Source: Aurelia coerulea (taxonomy: Eukaryota > Cnidaria > Scyphozoa > Semaeostomeae > Ulmaridae). Taken from it: DNA of 64,000 nucleotides. Below the pieces are notes generated by a model. It was not told the origin of the DNA. It saw only the letters and a list, made by a program, of their open reading frames with translations, and made no database searches. Both the position numbers and the translations under genes were made by a program. Where the stretch lies: contig CM076948.1 of assembly GCA_039566865.1 (NCBI GenBank), positions 14,147,001-14,211,000 of the forward strand, in the 5' to 3' direction. This document shows, piece by piece, positions 1-8,607 of this stretch. Numbering within the stretch: the stretch's first letter is position 1; every line of letters starts with the position of its first letter.

Positions 1-129
1 AATGTGCATTAATGTGGAAATACTCGGGAGTAAAATGAGTAGCAAAATTCTTAAACAAGTGAACGAGAAGACAGTTTGAAGCAAGTTATTGGGAAAATGG
101 CGTCCAATGGTCTTCGAAAGTCGACATGG

Positions 130-1515
130 GTGGAAACAAATGAAGCTGGAGTTGAATGTGTAACTCGGCTGCCAGTGATATGAACCATGACCTAGAGTTG
201 ATAAGACAGAAGGCCTATGATTGGAAAATGTCATTCAATCCTGATCCGCAAAAACAGGCTGTTGAATTGATGTTTTCTATGAAAAGAATTGAAATGAATC
301 ATCCAGAAGTTAGTTTTAATAACATACCAGTGATGAAAGTGGATAAACATAAACATCTAGGAATTATCCTGGACTCAAAGCTTTCTTTTTCGGCTCATAT
401 CAAGGCAGCTACCTCTAAAACTAGGAAGGGTGTCTGTTTGCTGAAAAATATCTCTTCAAGTACCTACCTAGACATACCCTAAATGAATTATTTAAGCTCT
501 ATATACGGCCCCACCTGGAATACGGAGATGTTATCCATCATATTCGGGCCAAAGTATGTGAATATAGCGGAAACACTACTTTTTCAAGTTTGATGGAAAA
601 GTTGGAGTCCGTTCAGTATTCTGCTGCTCTGGCCGTTATAGGAACGTGGAGGTGGACATCTCGAGAGAAGTTGTACGCACAATTTGGTTGGGAATGATTG
701 ACTTCCCGAAGCTGGAGTAGACGCCTTACTTTGTTTTACAAAATGATAAATAATCTGATGCCTGCATATACAACGGATCCAACCCCTGAACTTTTGCAGC
801 CGCATTATTCTCTTTGCAATCAGGATGTAATTGGGCGAATAAGGGCAAAAACAGAAAAATTCAATCTAGTTTTATCCCAATTGCCTGTCAGAATGGATTG
901 AACTGATCGCCATTATCCGCCTCCGTGCTAAATCTGTCTTTTGGATTCTTGATCCAATCGGATTATCCAATCTGACTCAACTTAGAATGGGTCTTAGTAA
1001 GTTATGCCGAGGGGCAAATCACTGATTTTTTTTTCGTACACCTTTCTTAAAATCACAAAAAAATCACATACAAAAATCACAAAAATCACAAAATCACCAT
1101 ACAAAAATCACAAAAATCACAAAATCATAGAAAAATCACAAGAAAAAATCACAAAAAAATCACTAAAATCACAAAAAATCACTAAAATCACAGAAAAAAT
1201 TGTGTGATTTTAAAATTACAAAAATCAGGTACGCTATTTTGAGAAGTGATTTGCCCCTCGAGTTATGCTTTCACAAATTCAAGCACAATGGTAGGGATTC
1301 TATCAATCCAATGTGCCCTACAAACGATGGTATTGAGCCTACGGAGCACATTTTGTTGCTCTGCCCCTCCTTTGAGGTTGAACGTCGAAATCTTCTCTCT
1401 AGAGTGTTCGATTTTATTGCGACCATTTGGATATATCGAAGTTTCAAATATGGTTTTGACGCAACTTTTGACGTGATGAAGACCTTCCAAAGGACCTTAA
1501 CAGAAATATAATTGA
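130..1515 (+). pseudogene. LINE reverse transcriptase C-terminal remnant
   Basis: This is the thumb and C-terminal part of a non-LTR reverse transcriptase, broken into several frames. Pieces at 156-482, about 483-700, 698-901 and 1262-1510 align in order with the minus-strand ORF at 51708-52772. Shared blocks include MNHDL...WKMSFNPDP, HKHLG, RPHL-YGDVI and the terminal INDG-E-TE. The catalytic palm (YxDD) is not in the window. Stops, frameshifts and a MITE at 1008-1260 make it non-functional. It is an old, 5'-truncated copy of the same family as 51.1-53.8 kb. RT C-terminus: confident. Clade (CR1/L2-like): inference. Confidence 0.85.
1008..1260. mobile_element. hAT-like MITE with 16-bp TIRs and 8-bp TSD
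   Basis: The two ends are perfect inverted repeats, CGAGGGGCAAATCACT. They are flanked by the direct repeat AGTTATGC at 1000-1007 and 1261-1268. Removing the element plus one AGTTATGC makes the surrounding RT reading frame continuous. An 8-bp duplication fits hAT or P superfamilies. The interior is an irregular array of AAAATCAC-like units with no coding capacity, so the element is non-autonomous. Confidence 0.88.
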
Positions 1516-2059
1516 GTTGACTCTACATTATGTCCACGCAACTGGTCGATTCAGTTCAGATTACCGTAAATCTAGTTAAATGTCACTAAGCCGCTAAGTC
1601 CATGTTTGTAAAGTTTCTCGTCGCAGAATCCTGTCCGTATATTTCATTGCAAACCTGTTTCACAGTGGATGTTAAGCTTATATTCAGACCCGATAGCGGT
1701 TTTTCGAGCGATGGGGACCTTGGGTGGGGAGCAATGACGGGGACGGTTGTTGTCGTTGTGGTTCCCACGGCCGGGGTTCTGATTGTTCACCATTATATTT
1801 TGGCCTGACATCTATTGTGACACCGGCTCAAATATTTATTCGTGAAATGTCTTTATAAGTAGTATTTCTATCTGTATTAGTTGCAGCGTTGTATGGTTGT
1901 ATGGCATAGTAGTTCATGTTAGTTTTATTTTAGTTTATGTTAATCCCAGGGGGTAGACATGATATTTTGCTACTCCAGGCCCCGTCCTTGTAGTGTGGTA
2001 TAGTAGATCGTAGGTAGTGTCTTAAGTAATTTTTTTAATCAACTTTTCAAATGAATATA
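1516..2059. other. non-coding stretch downstream of LINE remnant
   Basis: No convincing ORF is present. It probably holds the decayed 3' UTR of the preceding LINE and unassigned sequence. The boundary with the next LINE fragment is not visible. Confidence 0.4.
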
Positions 2060-2427
2060 TAAAAAAATTTGAAAAGGGAACGGAATCTTTAATCCTTGCA
2101 GCACAAGAGCAAGCAGTCCTTACGAGTTTGATCAAAGTGAAAATTGATAAGACCCAGGAACAAAGTAAATGTAGAATATGCGGATAAAAGGACGAGATAG
2201 TGAACCACTTAATAAGTGTGTGTTGTAAGGTGGCACAGAGAGAGTACAAGAGAAGGCCCGATTGGGTTCGTAGAAGGGTGCACTGGGATTTTTGCAAAAG
2301 GTATGGCATCGAAGTGAATTATAAATGGTGTCAACACAAGCCTGTTGCAGTCATAGAGAACGACATATAGGATTTTACTGTGCAGACGGACCATGACCAT
2401 GTTTTCCAAGCAAGACGTCCGGTTATG
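2060..2427 (+). pseudogene. RLE-type LINE 3' fragment
   Basis: The plus-strand translation, with one internal stop and a frame change, matches the C-terminal zinc-finger/restriction-like endonuclease part of the ORF at 29801-31033. It shows a CRICG...H cluster, then AQREYKRR, a tryptophan-rich block and the RRPD motif that starts the PD-(D/E)XK-like site. It runs directly into an ATT tail. It is a short, 5'-truncated, inactive copy. Confidence 0.7.
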
Positions 2428-2448
2428 ATATTATTATTATTATTATTA
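2428..2448. repeat. (ATT)n shared 3' tail of two convergent LINEs
   Basis: Seven ATT units lie between the 3' end of the plus-strand fragment on the left and the 3' region of the minus-strand RLE fragment on the right. Confidence 0.8.
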
Positions 2449-2559
2449 TGCTGCTTTTACACGGTATTGATCTAACAACCGGCCAATTGTCTGAATTATG
2501 TCTCTCATCGAACCACTCCCCATGGTCTAGGATGGGAAGCATTTCTGTCCTTCTTCTTA

Positions 2560-2689
2560 TTACTGTTCTTCTGTGCAGTACTCCTTTGTTCTTTACTTTG
2601 TATCGAGGACCTTCCGGATAATGCGCGCTGTTCCAAGAAGACATGTTTTTGAAGAGCTTCAACCCCCAGGTGCAGGCCTACCCACAGTG
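2560..2689 (-). pseudogene. RLE-type LINE C-terminus, distal piece
   Basis: Minus-strand translation around 2600-2660 gives the terminal block KTCLLGTARIIRKVL, seen in the other copies at 36337-36558 and 29801-31033. The upstream half of the same copy is at 5160-5290. The two are separated by the inverted-repeat element 2690-5159. Confidence 0.75.
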
Positions 2690-5159
2690 ATCCAGAATGC
2701 AAAAATAAAGGAAACAAATACAAAATATCGCAAAAATCAAATTTAATCAAAACCGTCGCAATGATATATGGTCTTAACCCTATCTGACCTGGGGGGGGGG
2801 CGGATTCCGCCCCCCCTAGTACATTTTTGTCTACACCGTTTTCCACACATGCAGCAGGCCTCTGATACTTCGTAAGAATAACTTTGTATCATAGAGCAAT
2901 AAAATTGCAACAATTTGGACATTCTATTTTTAGCCTTGTTTCCATGGTTACCAATTTTTCATACTGCACTCTTTGAAAAACATACTTTGTATCTCTCTTA
3001 ATCATGTTTAATTGGTCCAATTAAGTCTAAATTAAGAATTTATATATATTTCGATATATATCTTTCATTTCTTTATGAAAAATAAAGTTTCATGATCTTT
3101 TAGAAAGCTTTCATTTATATGACGTCATTTGACATCATAATGATCATCATGCTCTAGCAACAACAACAACATCGCTAATTGGATTATGATTTCAAATTTT
3201 CATTGTTTATATAATGAACTACCTTTGTGCCAAGTTTGGCTGCCATATCTCTTCTGACAACAGAGATAAACAGGGGGGGGGCGGAATCCGCCCCCCCAGG
3301 CATTGAGTGTTTCAAAACACCCAGGTCAGATAGGGTTAAAGAGGATATGTTAAGGATCAAAACAAAGCAAAAAGTAGACTTTTATGAGTTCTGAGTTCGG
3401 AGATATTCACTTGCAAAGTTGGATGAAATTGACATTGTTTACTTTTCATGTAATTTTTGGTTAATTTCTACAGAATGGTCATTACAACAACAAATTCATT
3501 TACTAATATCTCTGCCCAGGGTGATCAGATTTTAGCTCTGTTTCTTTTAATTGATAGAAGTACTTGTCGCCTTGCAAGGGAGTTGCTCATTGCTTCAACT
3601 GGGTCCTAATTTTTTGTTCTCTTGTTGTTTTTCCTAAATGCATTTATTTTCCTGAAATGGACACCAAAAATACGTTATTTGATATTGAAAGTACAAAATA
3701 AAAAAATTAAGGACGAATATGTCTACCAAACCTAGATTTTATCACAGCAGCACATTTCAGCAGATAGTCTGCCAAAGCAATCACTCAGGATCGTGCTGGG
3801 AAAAAAGTTATTCTATTTTGAAAGTGGCCACTACCACTTTTTTGCTATTTTGAGCCCCCATTATTTTCATGTGCACCTTCAGACAAACGCAAATCCTGTA
3901 ACTCATGCTTAAGATATATCATTCTGAATGGTTTTATCCTTTTTCAACAAGTGTTCTGACAATAGTGATAGTAAAATTGGACGAAAAGGCTCCTCCGCAG
4001 AGGCATTTTGTGGCTCACTAATTAAAGTGTCTTGAGCTCTGGGATAGCATAGTCTGAACATGCAATTTCAGCCTTGAAAAAGTGCACGAGGACCTTTTTG
4101 TAGCCAACCAGCTTCAAGACAAGGCAATATTATATGGACAATGTTATGTGTGATGTTTTTGTGCGCATCCTGATCATTTCACTTCAGTAATTACCATGAA
4201 ATAGATGTAATCAAGTCAAAACGATAACATTTCACAGTTCTAACTCTACCAATCTTGAGGAACCATCGCTGATGACATCTTCAACTTTGTATGGATCATT
4301 TTTATTTGTGCGAGTTGAAAAAACATTAAAGAAATTATTATTGCAATGTTTTTGGTAATTGCATACAGATATGAGTCCCAATGTTTAAGATAGTTCCATC
4401 AAAAAAAGTATAAAAGGCCTCTGCGGAGGAGATAGTGAATTTAATTTTACTTTTCGAAATGCCAGAACACTTGTTAGCAAGGATAAAACCATTCAGAATG
4501 GTATATTGTAAGCATGAGTTACAGGATTTGCGTTTGTTTAAAGGTGCACTTGAAAATAATGGGGGCTCAAAATAGCAAAAAAGTGGTAGTGGCCACTTTC
4601 AAAATAAAATAACTTTTTTCCCTGCACGATCCTGAGTGATTGCTTTGACAGACTATCTGCTGAAATGTGCTGCTGTAATAAAATCTAGGTTTGGTAGACA
4701 TATTCGTCCTTAATTTTTTTATTTTGTACTTTTAATCTCAAATTATGCATTTTTGGTGTCTATTTCAGGAAAATAAGCGCATTTAGGAAAAATAACAAGA
4801 AAACACAAAAATGGGTTCTGGAAGAAGCAATAAGGGACTCTCTTGTAAGCGGACATGTTGTTCTATCAATTAAAACAAACAGAATTAAAATTGGATAACC
4901 CTGGGCAAAGATATTAGTAAATGAACTTGTTGTTGTAATGAGCATTCTGTAGAAATCGACCAAAAATTACATGAAAAGTAAACAATGTCAATTTCATCCA
5001 ACTTTGGAAGCAAATATCTCCGGACTCAGAAATCATAAAAGTTTACTTTCTGCTTTGTTTTCATCCTTAACATATCCTCTTTAAGACCATGTATCATAAT
5101 AACCATTTCGATTAAATTTGATTTTTGCGATATTTTGTATTTTTTTCCTCTTGCTGGAT
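2690..5159. mobile_element. long inverted-repeat (foldback) element, 2.5 kb
   Basis: Two arms of roughly 0.75 kb (about 2690-4010 without the MITE inside it, and about 4410-5159) are reverse complements of each other with moderate divergence. Termini begin ATCCAG. The direct repeat CACAGTG occurs at 2683-2689 and 5160-5166, consistent with a 7-bp duplication. The element splits an RLE-LINE C-terminus. No ORF of note is present, so it is a non-autonomous foldback DNA element of unassigned superfamily. Confidence 0.82.
2778..3335. mobile_element. piggyBac-like MITE at a TTAA site
   Basis: Inverted ends CCCTATCTGACCTGGG lie inside TTAA at 2774-2777 and 3336-3339. The opposite arm of the surrounding foldback element has one uninterrupted TTAA at the matching place, so the empty site is visible. 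The subterminal parts contain G/C runs around CGGATTCCG. It has no coding capacity. Confidence 0.88.
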
Positions 5160-5290
5160 CACAGTGCTACCTTGTCAAGGTTTTTTCTTAAATTATTTGT
5201 CACAGTTCCCAAAGCCCCTATGACGATTGGTAAGATCATGACTTTATCTACTTCTTTGTTCCAACATTTCAAGATTTCGTATTTCAATAT
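5160..5290 (-). pseudogene. RLE-type LINE C-terminus, proximal piece
   Basis: The minus strand encodes the IPIVIGALGTV block that precedes the LLGTARI block in related copies. It continues at 2689 after removal of the foldback element. It is truncated at its 5' side against an ATT microsatellite. Confidence 0.75.
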
Positions 5291-5309
5291 TATTATTTCA
5301 AGATTTCGT

Positions 5310-5310
<1 letters not shown>

Positions 5311-5342
<32 letters not shown>

Positions 5343-5414
5343 TTTATTATTTTTATTATTATTATTATTTTTATTATTATTTTTATTATTTTTATTATTA
5401 TTATTATTATTATT
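5311..5414. repeat. ATT microsatellite with ATTTTT interruptions
   Basis: About 100 bp of ATT units with periodic T-runs, abutting the truncated LINE fragment on the left and a PLE-type terminal palindrome on the right. Confidence 0.9.
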
Positions 5415-5529
5415 AATAAAAAACACAACTGTTTAAGGGCAGATGTTTCGATATAAAGTCTTCTTCAGTGTCTTCACTGAAGAAGATTTTATATCGAAAC
5501 GTCTGCCCTGAAACAGATGTGTTTTTTAT
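5415..5529. repeat. palindrome of two PLE-type hammerhead-like ends
   Basis: Two arms of about 50 nt (5421-5470 and 5475-5524) are nearly perfect reverse complements. Each strand contains CTGAAGAAGA, a short hairpin and CGAAAC, the layout seen at the termini of the PLEs at 8-11 kb, 28.6 kb and 31.2 kb. No RT is adjacent, so it looks like a solo, head-to-head pair of PLE terminal repeats. Confidence 0.6.
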
Positions 5530-5595
5530 CATTTTATTTCTGTTTTACTTTGAAAGTGGTTTAGTTTATATTATTATTATTATTATTGTTGCAGA

Positions 5596-5618
5596 GCGCA
5601 TGCGCAGCAACTTTATAA
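5596..5618 (+). promoter_or_regulatory. possible NRF1-like site and TATAAA
   Basis: GCGCATGCGC at 5596-5605 matches the palindromic NRF1 core, and TATAAA follows within 15 bp. It lies about 850 bp upstream of the candidate exon at 6462. Motif matching only. Confidence 0.2.
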
Positions 5619-6461
5619 ACGAGTTTCACTAGCATTCCGATGGATGGACCGTGGACCGTGGAGTATCAAAGCTAGCGAACAAAAGGACATTCCGCTGACT
5701 CATCGATTCTTGTGATTGTGATAAATAAAAGCAAGTAATTTATCACTTTAGGCCAATATCATTGTCTGCTGAATAATAGAAGCCAACAAACCGGAAACTA
5801 TAGAACAGATCTCAAAGAATGCAGTCAAGACTTTTCTCCAGATCTATTGAAACACCCATTGTTAACAGACCATGCCATTGCTAATCAAGTTCAAAATCTA
5901 ACTACAGCTAAACAACGAAAGGGTACACTTGGGCAGACAAAGGTGTAAACAATGAATTGCAATGTGATTTAGTTCTGTATTCTGTATGATCTGAGGATGT
6001 GATCAAAATGTGCGGCCTTTTGAAGTCAGCTGAGGGATGTATCATTCTTCCAGAAAGGCGTACGAGATTTTTTAAAACAATAGAATTTCTAGGGATTTTT
6101 GTGGATTTTTCTTGAAAACGAATGGATTTTTGCCAGAGGTATATTAAGTTTTTAGTTTTTGACTCACGGAGTTTACGAAGTTCAGTCAATGGGAGGATAT
6201 TGGATATTTTCGTGTCTTCTGTATCGTGTGGTCATTGTTATTATGTCATGGTATGATGGTTGGTATGAGCCTTCCAACAGTGCGAGAAGGCGCCCATGTG
6301 AAGCAACGTCATACATCAGAGGGTGCATGACATTTAGAGTCAGAGTGATGTCACGGCTTCTAGAGAAAGCTAGACTGATGACATGAGTCTCAGTTGTCTA
6401 TGCTGAACTGAATGATGGCCATAGCATCAAACGATGTGTCAGAGTAAACAAAGAACCGAAC

Positions 6462-6647
6462 ATGAAGAAACTAATATCCCCATACAAGGGATCATGTCGT
6501 AAGCCTGATTTTGGCAATGTTGGCGCGGTCGCCCAGCGGTCGCTTGTAACAGCCAATCATTTTGCTGGCAGCAGCTACTTCAAGCCGTCCTGTATGTCTA
6601 AACCAGGTAGGAAGAATTACGTGTTGGACAACCGGCATCGCAGCAAG
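6462..6647 (+). CDS. candidate first coding exon of a host gene
   Basis: An ATG opens a 62-codon stretch rich in basic, Gly and Ser residues. It ends on a codon boundary at AAG followed by GTACGT, a strong splice donor. The sequence is of higher complexity than the AT-rich surroundings and resembles no TE protein here. Reading continues past the donor for 29 codons before a stop, so a short intronless ORF is the alternative. Product unknown. Confidence 0.3.
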
Positions 6648-7427
6648 GTACGTGACATGAATCAACAGTTTTCCGTTATTTTAAATTCACACAACTACTT
6701 CAAATATACATTTTCTTTCAGTTTAAACATAAATTGAAGCTTTTCCATCAAAACCTCTTCGGTTTTTTTCTGCGAATTTTATTTGCATTTAACAAGGTTT
6801 TTGACTTTGCTTGAAGGCCTACCTAGGCCAACCTGATATTACAGTATATCCAGCTTATCTTTTGTTTTGTATGCTTCAATATTTTCTTCCTTTTTTGTAG
6901 TGTTTTGCATAATTTTCGTTTCACTTAGTTGTTTTTAATTTATTGTTCAGACTACCGACAGTGGTCTGAACTCAATGTTTTGTTCGGACTACTAGACAGT
7001 GGTCCGAACACTCGAAGCTGACTTGTTGAAAGCAAATTGATATATACTCTGAGCAAATTCTGAAAAATTGAAAGCAAACTGAGCAATTGAAAGCACACTG
7101 AAGTTGACCACTTCAACAAATCGACTTGAACAAGTGGCTGAACAAGTGGTACTTGACTTCAATTTTTGAAGTTAACTTAACTTTAACTTGACTGAACATT
7201 TGAACTGAAATTGCACAAATTGAACTTCCAAAGCAAAACTTTAACTTGACTGAGCATATTGAACTGAACTTGAACATATTGAACTTGACTAGAGGAATGT
7301 GAAAGCTGTGAAACTTGTTGAGTTGACCAAATTGAGTAAATTTTACTTTATAAAAAGTTTACACAATAAAACACAATATGGCTAAAATGATGTTTAGCTT
7401 TGTACTGCTACTATTGTCATTTTAATC
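6648..7427. other. non-coding, with cryptically repetitive TTGAACTGAAC tract
   Basis: No ORF is supported. About 7010-7330 is built of diverged repeats of words such as TTGAAC, ACTTGAC and TGAACATA, typical of a degenerate minisatellite. Confidence 0.5.
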
Positions 7428-7775
7428 ATGAAATTCAGACAGGGAATGAATGAGCAGCAACTTCCTTCATTCAAAAAACAATATTTCCTATCAGCAAGGA
7501 AATGGATTAAAAGAAACTCATCAAAATGGCATCGTAACATATTGGCAAACACTGTCCACCCAAATGCAAAGTGTGAAGGCAAACACATGCTTGTGTTGTT
7601 TATTCTTCTGTCAGGAGATATCGAATTGAACCCAGGGCCTACCTTTATCTCAGAAGGAAACTGTGTTGCCCAAGATCATTTTAAGTTTCTTCCAATCTCC
7701 TCTGTATCTCAGTCTTGCATTTGTTGGCAACAATTTTGCCCAAGTTTCATCTGGTCCTACCTGCATTCAAGGTAA
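7428..7775 (+). CDS. ORF with 2A ribosome-skipping motif
   Basis: A 115-codon ATG ORF. Residues 1-52 are basic. Residues 54-62 are a hydrophobic run (MLVLFILLS), followed directly by GDIELNPGP at residues 63-71 (7614-7640). This fits the 2A consensus D(V/I)ExNPGP, with predicted separation between Gly70 and Pro71. 2A motifs are established near the N-termini of some non-LTR retrotransposon ORFs and sea urchin NLR-like proteins, where a hydrophobic 2A can also act as a signal sequence. The downstream part shows no known domain. A donor-like CAAG|GTAACT at the end could splice it to a missing exon. Motif: seen directly. Function: inference. Confidence 0.6.
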   Translation: MKFRQGMNEQQLPSFKKQYFLSARKWIKRNSSKWHRNILANTVHPNAKCEGKHMLVLFILLSGDIELNPGPTFISEGNCVAQDHFKFLPISSVSQSCICWQQFCPSFIWSYLHSR

Positions 7776-8133
7776 CTTAATTATCATATTTATAGTTACT
7801 TTTATTTGTTTTATCTTTTTTTCTTTATCAATTAAAAATAACAATTGTTAAAAAAAACTACAAACTACAAGTACATTAAACTGTGACATTCATGGCAAGG
7901 AAAGACACAATGTCACCGAGTACGCACCATGAATGCCGCTTACATTTCAACTAAAAGGTTACATCATAGAAGAAAATTAAGTAAAAAGAAATAAGGAGTT
8001 GTTTTATCTGGTTCAGTGTTTTTCCTCCATGATTCAGGTCTTTGACTATTCATTTCTAGCAATGAGTATACTGTATACTATATATATATATAGAGGATTT
8101 GAAGTTCTTACATTCTTTTATTCCTTTCTTCAA

Positions 8134-8174
8134 CTCTCGACGCGTTTTGACTCTGTGGTCATCGTCAGGAGAAT
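8134..8174 (-). ncRNA. hammerhead-like core, 3' end of PLE
   Basis: On the minus strand: CTGACGA, one base, a GAC/GUC stem, AAAA, then palindromic ACGCGT and C. Short flanking strands (CTC/GAG) can form stem I. G12 of the core reads A here, so activity is doubtful. It lies in the sense strand of the adjacent PLE. Confidence 0.45.
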
Positions 8175-8208
8175 CATATATATATATGTACTCAAGAAAA
8201 ACACATTC

Positions 8209-8242
8209 GTTTAAACGTTTCGGCGCAAGCCTTCATCAGTAT
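8209..8242 (-). ncRNA. hammerhead-like core, 3' end of PLE
   Basis: On the minus strand: CTGATGA, A, a GGC/GCC stem with a UUGC loop, GAAAC and palindromic ACGT. The extra A after CTGATGA and a weak stem I make activity uncertain. Nearly the same sequence occurs at 28571-28612 after another PLE copy. Confidence 0.45.
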
Positions 8243-8607
8243 GACTTCTCAAATTCAACATCGCATACATATCAATTTCGAAATACAAAACCATTTACGA
8301 AAACAATAGCATAAAGGGATCCTACTAAATACAATTGATAATTAAAAGGTGTTAAAGTGACCGGTGTAAACAGAGGCGGCAGTAGGAAGATGAAAGAAAG
8401 CGCAGTGTTAAGTACTGCTAGAGTCGGCGGCGGTGTCTGTCTCGCGGAAGCTGAAAAGAAATGTGTGTAAGAACCAAACCAGCAATAAAAAGATCCAAGA
8501 GCGGATGGGCAGAAAGAGATCCCTAAAGAATAGCGTGTGTCCCTAAAGAAAAGCTAAGCGCAAACATCAAAACAACAAAACAACCAAAATGCAAGCAAAA
8601 ATAAAAT

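Noticed and set aside
1030..1240. CRISPR-like or simple tandem array
   Set aside because: Short irregular AAAATCAC units without spacers inside a MITE.
5118..5456. Poly-Ile/Asn ORFs over ATT repeats (also 36072-36431, 38435-38653)
   Set aside because: These ORFs are translations of microsatellites with no other coding signal.
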